A DNA stretch of 64,000 bases from Streptomyces bungoensis (lineage in GTDB: Bacteria > Actinomycetota > Actinomycetes > Streptomycetales > Streptomycetaceae): NCBI RefSeq assembly GCF_001514215.1, contig NZ_KQ948851.1:240636-304635 (forward strand), in the 5' to 3' direction. Shown here piece after piece: positions 1 through 8,300 of the stretch (positions are counted from its first letter, which is position 1; each line of letters opens with the position of its first letter). Below the pieces are notes generated by a model. The model worked only from the letters and a program-made list of their open reading frames with translations. It was not told the origin of the DNA and searched no databases. A program made the position numbers and the translations under genes.

Positions 1-1
1 G

Positions 2-592
2 GTCGGCCCCATGGTGAAGCTGACCGGCGTCTGCGCACCGGGCACCCACTACCTGCTCTTCTTCGAGCAGGGCCACTACCTCGGCGGCACCGGCGTCGGC
101 AGTGCCGGCCAGTGGAGCTGGCGGCGGTCGGTGAGCTGGACGGCCGGAGAGCACCACGTGAGTTGCGTGGGGCTGCGCTCCGACGGTGGCTGCTCACCCG
201 TGCTGGAGCACCGCTTCACCGTGCTGACCGAGGTCCCGCCGCCGGTGGTCCACGGGCCGGCCGACGGCGCGTTCGCGGGGCCGCGGCCCCGTTTCTCCGG
301 AACGGTGCAGCGGGGCGTGACGAAGGTCGTCCTCATGGAAGGGGACGTGCTCATAGGGGCGACGGGGGTGAACGACAACGGGGAATGGGCGTTCACGCAC
401 GCCCATCCCTGGCGTTCCGGCGCCCATACGGTGGACGTGATCGCCCTGTTCGGAGCGGCCGAGTCCACGCCCACCCCGCGCACGTTCAAGGTCGTCGGCA
501 TCCCCGAGGACAGCCCCGTGCGAGCGCTGGGGTCCTCACGGCACGCCTGCGGCGAGGTGTGCGGGCACCGGCCGTTCACCGGGGACTGGTGA
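2..592 (+). CDS. C-terminal part of an Ig-like-repeat protein (5' end outside window)
   Basis: The frame is open from the first bases of the window and no ribosome binding site precedes the ATG at 11, so this is read as the 3' end of a longer gene. Two beta-rich repeats of about 85 residues are visible. Each has alternating hydrophobic residues and a G-x-W-x-(W/F) core (GQWSWRR in the first, GEWAFTH in the second), as in bacterial Ig-like adhesive or cell-wall domains; the second opens with a short Pro stretch. No catalytic motif or membrane segment is seen in this part. The stop codon overlaps the GTG of the next gene by 4 nt (GTGA), which suggests co-translation. The function is inferred to be extracellular binding; the ligand is unknown. 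Confidence 0.6.
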   Translation, partial: VGPMVKLTGVCAPGTHYLLFFEQGHYLGGTGVGSAGQWSWRRSVSWTAGEHHVSCVGLRSDGGCSPVLEHRFTVLTEVPPPVVHGPADGAFAGPRPRFSGTVQRGVTKVVLMEGDVLIGATGVNDNGEWAFTHAHPWRSGAHTVDVIALFGAAESTPTPRTFKVVGIPEDSPVRALGSSRHACGEVCGHRPFTGDW

Positions 593-1494
593 CGGCCGGT
601 CGTGCCGCGCCGGAAGGGGCCGCACGGGTGCGGCACCGGCTGGGCGCGTGGCTGTCCGCGGGGGTGGTCGCGGTGGCGGTGCTGCTCGCGGCGTCCTCCC
701 ACCCCGGAACGGACGACGACAGACCCGCGCCGGCCGGGCGGCCGGCGCTCCGCGTGCTGCAGTACAACCTCTGCGGAGCGGCGGCGCACTGCTGGTGGAA
801 CGCCGGACGGTCCGGGCCCGGCACGTCGGTCGCGCGGCTGGCGGAGGAGGCGTCGAGGCTGCGGCCGGACCTGGTCACCGTCAACGAGATCTGCCTGACG
901 CAGTACGCCCGGCTGAAGGAGCGACTCGCCCGGGCGGGCTGGCGCATGGACGGCACCTACGCCTCGTCCCAGGACAACGTGCCCGCCTGCGGACGGACCG
1001 GCGGGTTCGGATCGGCCGTGCTCAGCCGCGGCGACGTCCCGGACGGCCGGCGGGACTACCTCCGCTTCACCCACACCGGCGGCGAGACCTACACCAACGC
1101 CGGCCGCACCGTCGCGGTGCGCAGGGGGCTGCTGTGCGCACACACCGTGTTCCACGGGCATCCGCTCATCGCGTGCACGGCCCACACCAACGCCAGGGCC
1201 CCGGAACAACTGCGGGAGATCAGGGACCGGCTCGACGCGTTCCCCGGAGGCACGCCGGTGGTGCTCGCCGGGGATCTGAACCTCCCGCCCGAGGCGCCGG
1301 CCCTGTCGTACCTGAGGGACCGGTTCGTGGAGGGACGCACGGCTCCCGGGGAGGCCACGGCCGGCGGCCGGACGATCGACTACGCGTTCGCCACCAGGCG
1401 CCACTTCGCCGTGCGGAGCGCGGGCGTGCGCACGTACCCCGAGTCCGACCACGCCCTGCTGCGGGTGGAGTTCACCCTCCGGACCGGGGGATGA
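589..1494 (+). CDS. endonuclease/exonuclease/phosphatase family protein, membrane-anchored or secreted
   Basis: 301 residues. The GTG at 589 is chosen because it overlaps the upstream stop by 4 nt. A basic N-terminus is followed by a hydrophobic segment (about residues 15-35), either a signal peptide or a membrane anchor. The rest shows the EEP (DNase I-like) fold signatures: an early LQYNLCG strand, VNEICL with the metal-binding Glu, LAGDLNLPP near residue 225 (Asp and Asn of the active site), and a terminal SDHALL motif with the catalytic Asp-His pair. EEP enzymes cleave phosphodiesters in nucleic acids, inositol phosphates or sphingomyelin. The substrate cannot be told from sequence; an extracytoplasmic nuclease or phosphodiesterase is most likely. 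Transcription should stop at the hairpin directly after the gene. Confidence 0.85.
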   Translation: MTAGRAAPEGAARVRHRLGAWLSAGVVAVAVLLAASSHPGTDDDRPAPAGRPALRVLQYNLCGAAAHCWWNAGRSGPGTSVARLAEEASRLRPDLVTVNEICLTQYARLKERLARAGWRMDGTYASSQDNVPACGRTGGFGSAVLSRGDVPDGRRDYLRFTHTGGETYTNAGRTVAVRRGLLCAHTVFHGHPLIACTAHTNARAPEQLREIRDRLDAFPGGTPVVLAGDLNLPPEAPALSYLRDRFVEGRTAPGEATAGGRTIDYAFATRRHFAVRSAGVRTYPESDHALLRVEFTLRTGG

Positions 1495-1528
1495 GACAAG
1501 GGCCCCCGCCGGGGCGGGGGCCCTTGTC
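1495..1528. terminator. strong bidirectional hairpin terminator
   Basis: A perfect 16-bp inverted repeat, 1495-1510 against 1513-1528, with a 2-nt GG loop. It begins one base after the stop codon of the EEP gene and ends 24 nt before the stop codon of the convergent fadB gene, so it can serve both transcripts. There is no clear U-tract, which is usual for Streptomyces terminators. Confidence 0.85.
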
Positions 1529-1552
1529 ACACACGCTCGCACACGTCCGGGA

Positions 1553-3682
1553 CTACGCCGGGACGCTCGCCACACCCGGCGCCAGGAACGGCTTCCCGTT
1601 CACCCGCTCCGAGACGCCCTCGCGGTCCAGGTACGGCGTGATGCCGCCCAGGTGGAAGGGCCAGCCGGCGCCGGTGATCAGGCACAGGTCGATGTCCTGG
1701 GCCTCGGCGACGACGCCCTCCTCGAGCATCAGGCCGATCTCCTGCGCCACCGCGTCGAGCACCCGGGCCCGCACCTGCTCCTCCGTCAGGGCGACGTCGC
1801 CCTGCTTCAGCAGCGCCGCGACCTCCGGGTCCAGCTCCGGCTTGCCGCTGTCGTAGACGTAGAAGCCGCGCTTGCCCGCCTTGACGACGGCCGCGAGGTT
1901 CGGGGAGACCGTGAAGCGGTCCGGGAAGGCCCGGTTGAGGGTCTCCGAGACGTGCAGGCCGATGGCCGGGCCGACCAGCTCCAGCAGGACCAGCGGGGAC
2001 ATCGGCAGACCGAGCGGCTCGACCGCCTTCTCCGCGACCTCGACCGGGGTGCCCTCGTCGATGACGTTCTGGATCTCGCCCATGAAGCGGGTCAGGATGC
2101 GGTTCACGACGAACGCCGGGGCGTCCTTGACGAGGACCGCGGTCTTCTTCAGCTTCTTGGCCACCGCGAACGCGGTCGCGAGCGACGCGTCGTCGGTCTG
2201 CTCACCGCGGACGATCTCCAGCAGCGGCAGGACCGCGACCGGGTTGAAGAAGTGGAAGCCGACGACCCGCTCGGGGTGCTTCAGCTTCGACGCCATCTCC
2301 GTCACCGACAGGGAGGAGGTGTTGGTGGCGAGGATCGCGTGGGCCGGGGCGACCGCCTCGACCTCGGCGAAGACCTGCTGCTTGACGCCGATCTCCTCGA
2401 ACACCGCCTCGATGACGAAGTCGGCGTCCGCGAAGCCCTCGGCCTTGTCCAGCACACCGGTCACCAGGGCCTTGAGGCGGTTGGCCTTGTCCTGGTTGAT
2501 ACGGCCCTTGCCGAGCAGCTTGTCGATCTCGGCGTGGACGTAGCCCACACCCTTGTCGATGCGCTCCTGGTCGATGTCGGTCAGCACGACCGGCACCTCC
2601 AGGCGGCGCAGGAACAGCAGGGCGAGCTGGCTGGCCATCAGGCCGGCGCCGACGACGCCGACCTTGGTGACCGGGCGGGCCAGGTTCTTGTCCGGGGCGC
2701 CGGCGGGACGCTTGCCGCGCTTCTGGACGAGGTTGAACGAGTAGATGCCGGCGCGCAGTTCGCCGCCCATGATCAGGTCCGCGAGGGCCTGGTCCTCGGC
2801 GTCGTAGCCCCGCTGCAGGTCGCCGTCCTTGGCGGCCGCGATGATGTCCAGGGCGCGGTAGGCGGCCGGGGCCGCACCGTGCACCTTGGAGTCCGCGACG
2901 AAGCGGCCCCGGGCGACGGCCTGGTCCCAGGCCTCGCCGCGGTCGATGGCCGGGCGCTCGACGGCGATCTCGCCCTTGAGGACGGCCGCCGTCCAGATCA
3001 GCGACTGCTCGAGGAAGTCGGCGCCCTCGAAGATCGCGTCGGCGATCCCGAGCTCGTAGACCTGCTTGCCCTTGAGCTGCTTGTTCTGGTTGAGGCTGTT
3101 CTCGATGATGACCGAGACGGCCTTGTCGGCGCCGATCAGGTTCGGCAGCAGCGCGCAGCCGCCCCAGCCGGGGACGAGGCCGAGGAAGACCTCGGGCAGC
3201 GAGAACGCCGGGATCGCCGCGGAGACGGTCCGGTAGGAGCAGTGCAGGCCGACCTCGACGCCGCCGCCCATCGCCGCGCCGTTGTAGTAGGCGAAGGTGG
3301 GCACGGCCAGCTTGGACAGGCGCTTGAAGACCTCGTGGCCGCCCTTGCCGATGGCCAGCGCGTCCTCGTGCCTGGTGAGCAGCTCGACGCCCTTGAGGTC
3401 GGCGCCGACCGCGAAGATGAACGGCTTGCCGGTGATGCCGACGCCGACGATGTCGCCGTCCGCGGCCTCCTTCTCGACCTGGTCGACGGCGGTGTTCAGG
3501 TTCGCCAGCGAGGCCGGGCCGAAGGTGGTCGGCTTGGTGTGGTCCAGGCCGTTGTCCAGGGTGATGAGCGCGAAACGCCCGGCGCCCAGGGGCAGGTCGA
3601 AGTGGCGTACGTGCGCCTGCGTGACGACCTCGTCCGGGAACAGCTCGGCCGCGCCCTTCAGGAGTTCAGCGGTGGTGCTCAC
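1553..3682 (-). CDS. fadB: 3-hydroxyacyl-CoA dehydrogenase/enoyl-CoA hydratase (FadB-type multifunctional protein)
   Basis: 709 residues; it hydrates enoyl-CoA and oxidises the 3-hydroxyacyl-CoA with NAD+ in beta-oxidation. The N-terminal crotonase half (about 30-330) has the oxyanion-hole region NGAAMGGGVEVG and SLPEVFLGLVPGWGG with the expected Glu. From about 340 a Rossmann start KVGVVGAGLM opens the dehydrogenase half, followed by HFFNP with the catalytic His and the C-terminal 3HCDH repeats. The GTG at 3682 overlaps the fadA stop by 4 nt, so the two subunits are translationally coupled, as in trifunctional beta-oxidation complexes. Transcription comes from upstream of fadA. Confidence 0.95.
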   Translation of the reverse strand: MSTTAELLKGAAELFPDEVVTQAHVRHFDLPLGAGRFALITLDNGLDHTKPTTFGPASLANLNTAVDQVEKEAADGDIVGVGITGKPFIFAVGADLKGVELLTRHEDALAIGKGGHEVFKRLSKLAVPTFAYYNGAAMGGGVEVGLHCSYRTVSAAIPAFSLPEVFLGLVPGWGGCALLPNLIGADKAVSVIIENSLNQNKQLKGKQVYELGIADAIFEGADFLEQSLIWTAAVLKGEIAVERPAIDRGEAWDQAVARGRFVADSKVHGAAPAAYRALDIIAAAKDGDLQRGYDAEDQALADLIMGGELRAGIYSFNLVQKRGKRPAGAPDKNLARPVTKVGVVGAGLMASQLALLFLRRLEVPVVLTDIDQERIDKGVGYVHAEIDKLLGKGRINQDKANRLKALVTGVLDKAEGFADADFVIEAVFEEIGVKQQVFAEVEAVAPAHAILATNTSSLSVTEMASKLKHPERVVGFHFFNPVAVLPLLEIVRGEQTDDASLATAFAVAKKLKKTAVLVKDAPAFVVNRILTRFMGEIQNVIDEGTPVEVAEKAVEPLGLPMSPLVLLELVGPAIGLHVSETLNRAFPDRFTVSPNLAAVVKAGKRGFYVYDSGKPELDPEVAALLKQGDVALTEEQVRARVLDAVAQEIGLMLEEGVVAEAQDIDLCLITGAGWPFHLGGITPYLDREGVSERVNGKPFLAPGVASVPA

Positions 3683-4899
3683 TTGTCGCCTCCGTCGAAG
3701 TGCGGGTTCTCCCAGATGACCGTCGCGCCCATGCCGAAGCCGACGCACATGGTGGTCAGGCCGTAGCGGACGTGCGGCTGCTCCTCGAACTGGCGGGCCA
3801 GCTGGGTCATCAGCCGGACGCCGGAGGAGGCGAGCGGGTGGCCGAAGGCGATCGCGCCGCCGTACTGGTTGACGCGCTCGTCGTCGTCCGCGATGCCGTA
3901 GTGGTCGAGGAAGGCCAAGACCTGGACGGCGAAGGCCTCGTTGATCTCGAAGAGGTTGATGTCCTCGATGGACAGGCCCGCCTTGGCGAGGGCCTTCTCC
4001 GTGGCGGGGATGGGGCCGTAGCCCATGACCTCCGGCTCGACGCCCGCGAAGGCGTACGACACCAGGCGCATCTTGACCGGCAGGCCGTTCTCGCGGGCGA
4101 AGTCCTCGCTCGCGATGATCGAGGCGGTGGCGCCGTCGTTCAGGCCGGCCGCGTTGCCGGCGGTGACCCGGCCGTGGACGCGGAACGGGGTCTTGAGACC
4201 GGAGAGGTTCTCCAGGGTCGTGCCCGGGCGCATCGGCTCGTCGGCGGTGACCAGGCCCCAGCCCGTCTCGCCGGCCTCGGGGCTGGTGCGGCGCACCGAG
4301 ACCGGCACCAGGTCGGCCTGGATCTTGCCGTTGGCGTACGCCTTGGCGGCCTTCTCCTGGGAGCGCACCGCGTACTCGTCGGCGCGCAGCTTGGTGATGT
4401 GCGGGTAGCGGTCGTGCAGGTTCTCCGCCGTCATGCCCATGAACAGGGCCGACTCGTCGACCAGCTTCTCGCTGACGAACCGGGGGTTCGGGTCCACGCC
4501 CTCGCCCATCGGGTGGCGGCCCATGTGCTCGACACCGCCGGCGATGACGGCGTCGTACGCGCCGAACGCGATCGAGCCCGCCGTGGTCGTCACGGCGGTC
4601 AGCGCGCCCGCGCACATGCGGTCGATGGAGTAGCCGGGGACCGACTGGGGGAGACCGGCCAGGATGCCCGCGGTGCGGCCGAGGGTCAGGCCCTGGTCGC
4701 CGATCTGCGTGGTCGCGGCGATGGCGACCTCGTCGATCTTCTTCGGGTCCAGGCCGGGGTTGCGGCGCAGCAGCTCCCGGATCGCCTTGACGACAAGGTC
4801 GTCGGCACGGGTCTCGTGGTAGATGCCCTTCGGGCCCGCCTTGCCGAACGGGGTGCGGACGCCGTCGACGAAGACGACGTCCCTGACGGTACGAGGCAC
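3679..4899 (-). CDS. fadA: acetyl-CoA C-acyltransferase (thiolase, FadA)
   Basis: 406 residues, a normal thiolase length. It performs the thiolytic step of beta-oxidation, releasing acetyl-CoA and the shortened acyl-CoA. The nucleophilic Cys lies in DRMCAGAL (C96); the C-terminal His (NQYGGAIAFGHPLASSG) and second Cys (TTMCVGFGMG) are present. The GTG start at 4899 is preceded by a clear GGAGGAG at suitable spacing. It is the first gene of the fadA-fadB operon. A palindrome in the promoter region suggests control by a fatty-acid-responsive repressor. Confidence 0.95.
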   Translation of the reverse strand: MPRTVRDVVFVDGVRTPFGKAGPKGIYHETRADDLVVKAIRELLRRNPGLDPKKIDEVAIAATTQIGDQGLTLGRTAGILAGLPQSVPGYSIDRMCAGALTAVTTTAGSIAFGAYDAVIAGGVEHMGRHPMGEGVDPNPRFVSEKLVDESALFMGMTAENLHDRYPHITKLRADEYAVRSQEKAAKAYANGKIQADLVPVSVRRTSPEAGETGWGLVTADEPMRPGTTLENLSGLKTPFRVHGRVTAGNAAGLNDGATASIIASEDFARENGLPVKMRLVSYAFAGVEPEVMGYGPIPATEKALAKAGLSIEDINLFEINEAFAVQVLAFLDHYGIADDDERVNQYGGAIAFGHPLASSGVRLMTQLARQFEEQPHVRYGLTTMCVGFGMGATVIWENPHFDGGDK

Positions 4900-4949
4900 G
4901 TTGGCTCTCCTCCAGGGTGCGGGACGCTGAGCGCTTGCTCATCACCATG

Positions 4950-4963
4950 CTACTTGTGAGTAA
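4950..4963 (-). promoter_or_regulatory. candidate operator in the fadAB promoter region
   Basis: Read on the minus strand this is TTACTcacaAGTAG, an inverted repeat TACT-N4-AGTA (core 4951-4962) extended by one base on one side. It lies 50-65 nt upstream of the fadA start codon, where the promoter should be. TetR- and GntR-type repressors of fatty-acid genes use short palindromes of this kind; which regulator binds is not known from sequence. Confidence 0.45.
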
Positions 4964-5101
4964 TGTAGCTGCACAGCCCTCCCCGGTGGAGCGGCGAAGG
5001 TCACACCTCCGGCGGAGCCGGCCGGGTCGGAGCCGTCCCGGGATTGTGGCGTGATCTCACCGTCGCCCGGCATCCCGCGCGGAGCGACCGGGTGAACCGG
5101 G

Positions 5102-6388
5102 TCAGGCGCTCCTGGCGGACAGCGCGGCCACCAGCACCGGGGTGACCAGCTCCACCTGCCACTGCCGCGCCCCGTACCCGGCCAGGGCGGCCTGGACGGA
5201 CGCCGCGTCGGCGGTCGGCGGCTCCCAGCAGATCCGCCGCACGGTGTCCGGCGAGACCAGGTTCTCCTGCGGCATGCCCAGCCGCTCCGCCAGCGCCGAC
5301 ACCCCCGCCCGGGCGGTGGACAGCCGGGCCGCGGCGGCGGGGTCCTTGTCGGCCCAGGCGCGCGGCGGGGGCGGTCCCGTCACCTGCTGGCCGGGCTGGG
5401 GCAGCCCGGACTCCGGCAGGGCCCGGGCCCGGTCGACGGCCGTCTGCCACTGCTCCAGCTGCCGCCGGCCCATGCGGTGCCCGAACCCGTTCAGCGCGGC
5501 CAGCGCGTGCACGTTCGGCGGCAGGGCCAGCGCGGCCTCCACGATGGCCGCGTCGCTGAGCACCTTGCCCGGCGAGACGTCCCGGCGCTGCGCGATCCGG
5601 TCCCGCGTCTCCCACAGCTCCCGCACGACGGCCAGCTGGCGGCGCCGGCGCACCTTGTGCATGCCCGAGGTGCGGCGCCAGGGGTCCTTGCGCGGCTCGG
5701 CCGGCGGCGCGGCCGCGATCGCGTCGAACTCCTGCCGCGCCCACTCCAGCTTGCCCTGCCGGTCCAGCTCCTTCTCCAGCGCGTCGCGCAGGTCGACGAG
5801 GAGCTCGACGTCCAGGGCCGCGTAGCGCAGCCACGGATCGGGCAGCGGCCGGGTCGACCAGTCGACGGCGGAGTGGCCCTTCTCCAGGACGAAGCCGAGG
5901 ACCCCCTCGACCATGGCGCCGAGGCCGACCCGGGGGAACCCGGCGAGCCGCCCGGCCAGCTCGGTGTCGAACAGGGCGGCCGGCAGCATGCCTATCTCGC
6001 GCAGGCAGGGCAGGTCCTGGGTGGCCGCGTGCAGCACCCACTCGGCGCCGGTCAGGGCCTCGCCGAGGCCGGACAGGTCGGGACAGGCGACGGGGTCGAT
6101 CAGCGCGGTGCCGGCGCCCTCGCGGCGCAGCTGCACCAGGTAGGCGCGCTGGCCGTAGCGGTAGCCGGACGCGCGCTCGGCGTCGACGGCGACGGGGCCG
6201 GAGCCGGCGGCGAAGGCGGCGACCACCTCCGCGAGGGCCGTCCCGTCGGCGATCACCGGCGGAATGCCCTCGCGGGGTTCGAGCAACGGAACCGGCGTCC
6301 CCGTCACAGAAGACCCCGCGTCGTCCGGAGGGGTGCCTCCGGTGATACGCAGGGAACTGTCTGCTGCGGTGTCTTGGGCGTCGGTCAC
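5102..6388 (-). CDS. rnd: ribonuclease D family 3'-5' exoribonuclease
   Basis: 428 residues. The N-terminal DEDDy exonuclease domain shows D69 and E71 (VAVDAE), D125 (HAATQDL) and Y189/D193 (YAALDVEL), the full set of two-metal-ion residues. The HRDC helical domain follows at about 220-300 (VVRELWETRDRIAQ through NVHALAALNGF). RNase D trims 3' ends of tRNA and other structured RNAs. The first 45 residues are a low-complexity extension before the conserved domain, so a downstream start cannot be excluded. The gene is separated from fadA and from whiI, both on the same strand, and has no obvious operon partner. Confidence 0.92.
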   Translation of the reverse strand: MTDAQDTAADSSLRITGGTPPDDAGSSVTGTPVPLLEPREGIPPVIADGTALAEVVAAFAAGSGPVAVDAERASGYRYGQRAYLVQLRREGAGTALIDPVACPDLSGLGEALTGAEWVLHAATQDLPCLREIGMLPAALFDTELAGRLAGFPRVGLGAMVEGVLGFVLEKGHSAVDWSTRPLPDPWLRYAALDVELLVDLRDALEKELDRQGKLEWARQEFDAIAAAPPAEPRKDPWRRTSGMHKVRRRRQLAVVRELWETRDRIAQRRDVSPGKVLSDAAIVEAALALPPNVHALAALNGFGHRMGRRQLEQWQTAVDRARALPESGLPQPGQQVTGPPPPRAWADKDPAAAARLSTARAGVSALAERLGMPQENLVSPDTVRRICWEPPTADAASVQAALAGYGARQWQVELVTPVLVAALSARSA

Positions 6389-6548
6389 CTGTCAAGGGTA
6401 TCCGTGCGGGGAAGGAGCCCGTCGACGGAACGTTCCGCCGACGGGCGCCGGGGGGTCGTAAACCAGTCACTGCGGTGAAAGTTCCCGGTCACAGGAGTGA
6501 CCGGCGTTGCGCCGGGCGGCCCTCCCGCGCGGGGTCGGTCGGGACAGG

Positions 6549-7208
6549 TCAGTGGATGATTCCGGTACGCAGGGCCACGGCCACCATGCCGGCGCGGTCG
6601 CCCGTGCCGAGCTTGCGGGCGATGCGGGCGAGGTGGCTCTTGACGGTCAGGGCGGACAGGCCCATCGAGACGCCGATCGCCTTGTTCGACTGGCCCTCCG
6701 CGACCAGCCGCAGCACCTCGACCTCGCGTCCGGACAGTTCTCGGTAGCCGCCCGGGTGGCTCGGGGCACCCGGGGGGCGGCGGTGCATACGGGCGGCGGC
6801 GCCGAGGGGAGCGGCGCCGGGCCGGCTGGGGAGCCCGATGTTGGTGCGGGTGCCGGTGACGACGTAGCCCTTGACCCCGCCCGCCAGGGCGTTGCGGACG
6901 GCGCCGATGTCGTCGGCGGCGGACAGCGCCAGCCCGTTGGGCCAGCCGGCGGCGCGGGTCTCGGACAGCAGCGTCAGGCCGGAGCCGTCGGGCAGGTGGA
7001 CGTCGGCGACACAGATGTCGCGGGGATTGCCGATACGGGGACGGGCCTCGGCGACGGACGAGGCTTCGATGACGTCGCGCACGCCGAGCGCCCACAGATG
7101 CCGGGTGACGGTGGAACGGACGCGCGGGTCGGCCACCACCACCATGGCGGTGGGTTTGTTCGGGCGGTAGGCGACCAGGCTTGCGGGCTGCTCGAGGAGA
7201 ACGGACAC
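6549..7208 (-). CDS. whiI: WhiI, atypical response regulator for sporulation
   Basis: 219 residues: a receiver-like domain (about 20-120), a linker, and a LuxR/NarL helix-turn-helix (about 155-215, with LSGREVEVLRLVAEGQSNKAIG). The sequence is recognisable as WhiI, an orphan regulator needed for late sporulation; in S. venezuelae it acts as a heterodimer with BldM (known from the literature). The phosphorylation pocket is degenerate. The acceptor-position Asp is kept (D69) and one upstream acidic residue remains (D27), but the conserved Lys is Val (near V117). This agrees with phosphorylation-independent function. A sigma-WhiG-like promoter lies about 80 nt upstream. Confidence 0.93.
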   Translation of the reverse strand: MSVLLEQPASLVAYRPNKPTAMVVVADPRVRSTVTRHLWALGVRDVIEASSVAEARPRIGNPRDICVADVHLPDGSGLTLLSETRAAGWPNGLALSAADDIGAVRNALAGGVKGYVVTGTRTNIGLPSRPGAAPLGAAARMHRRPPGAPSHPGGYRELSGREVEVLRLVAEGQSNKAIGVSMGLSALTVKSHLARIARKLGTGDRAGMVAVALRTGIIH

Positions 7209-7286
7209 CAGGCCTCCTGGGTGGGGGGACGGGGCCGGCTTGTGGGGAAGAAGCCGGGACGAACCGTGCTTTCAAGGTCACAGTCG

Positions 7287-7314
7287 TCTTCGGCAGCAAA
7301 CCCGTCCGCCTTTA
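7287..7314 (-). promoter_or_regulatory. sigma-WhiG (FliA-like) promoter of whiI
   Basis: On the minus strand: TAAA (7314-7311), 16 nt, then GCCGAAGA (7294-7287). This matches the motile-type sigma consensus TAAA-N15/16-GCCGATAA in all but two positions. The predicted transcript starts about 70 nt before the whiI ATG. Known biology: whiI is one of the genes controlled by sigma-WhiG in Streptomyces. The interval 7209-7490 is visibly richer in A+T than its neighbours and contains repeated CATTCGAG motifs (7371-7378 and 7413-7420). Confidence 0.75.
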
Positions 7315-7490
7315 GAGAATGATCACGATCTAGTGAGTAACAATTCGTGCAATTCGGACACTCGATCGATCATTCGAGGATCGAGCCGCTTCGAGTCGAT
7401 GCCATTCGAGTGCGGAAAGTGGCCGTATCGACAAAGAGATGGTCAACGCGACGTGCCGGAGGACGACTCCGTCGGGAAACGGCGGTCAGG

Positions 7491-8168
7491 TCACCGGGAC
7501 TGCGGATCCCTGCGCTGCGGCAGGGTGACGACCGAGGCGTCGCCCGGACCGGCCGGCGGCAGCCCGGCGACCTGGGCCAGCAGATCGCACCACGAGGCCA
7601 GATGCGCCCCGGTGTCCGGTGCCCCGCCCAGACCCTCCCGGGGCGTCCAGGAGGCCCGGATCTCGATCTGCGAGGCGGGCGGGCGCTCGGACAGCCCGCC
7701 GAAGTAGTGCGAGCTCGCGCGGGTGACCGTCCCGCTCGGCTCGCCGTACGTCAGCCCGCGCGCCTGCAGCGCGCCGGTCAGCCACGACCAGCACACCTCC
7801 GGCAGCAGCGGGTCCGCCGCCATCTCCGGCTCCAGCTCCGCGCGCACCAGCGTCACCAGCCGGAACGTCCCGCGCCAGGCGTCGTGCCCGGCCGGGTCGT
7901 GCAGCAGCACCAGCCGGCCGTCGGCCAGCTCCTGGTCGCCGTCGGCCACCACGGCCTCCAGCGCGTGGGCGAACGGGGCGAGCCGCTGCGGGGCGGGCGT
8001 GGTCTCCACCTCCACCTGCGGCCGCAGCCGCGCGCCGCGCAGGGACTCGACCGCGGCACGGAAGGCCGGCGGTCCGGACACCCCGGAGGGCCGGTCCGCC
8101 TCCCCGGTGTCCTTCGCGTCGTCCGTTCCGTCAGCGCCGTCCGACATTCGTCCCTGAGCCGCAGCCAT
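7491..8168 (-). CDS. DUF3000 family protein
   Basis: 225 residues. An acidic, low-complexity N-terminus of about 30 residues precedes a conserved soluble domain ([66 protein letters not shown]). This is the actinobacterial DUF3000 family, which has no known activity and is conserved between whiI and hemE. There is no signal peptide or membrane segment. It diverges from hemE, with 132 nt between the start codons. The ATG at 8168 is taken as the start; a start a few codons downstream (second Met) is possible. Confidence 0.85.
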   Translation of the reverse strand: MAAAQGRMSDGADGTDDAKDTGEADRPSGVSGPPAFRAAVESLRGARLRPQVEVETTPAPQRLAPFAHALEAVVADGDQELADGRLVLLHDPAGHDAWRGTFRLVTLVRAELEPEMAADPLLPEVCWSWLTGALQARGLTYGEPSGTVTRASSHYFGGLSERPPASQIEIRASWTPREGLGGAPDTGAHLASWCDLLAQVAGLPPAGPGDASVVTLPQRRDPQSR

Positions 8169-8300
8169 GCGGGAAGGGTAAGGGAGCCGGTGCCCGGTGC
8201 CGGGCTAGACACCCCGCTCCGTTTCCGCCCCGCCGTCCAGGGATTCGCCGAACACCTGACGGCCGGCGTGCGCCGAACGGTGTCGTGCGAGACTTGCCCC

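Noticed and set aside
1553..4948. An apparent 1131-residue fusion upstream of fadB
   Set aside because: Its first 420 residues are the thiolase gene read in the wrong frame. The true arrangement is two genes with a 4-nt overlap.
7347..8300. N-terminal extension of hemE
   Set aside because: The frame is open for 318 codons upstream but overlaps DUF3000 in antisense and has no family similarity; GTG 8301 is the family start.
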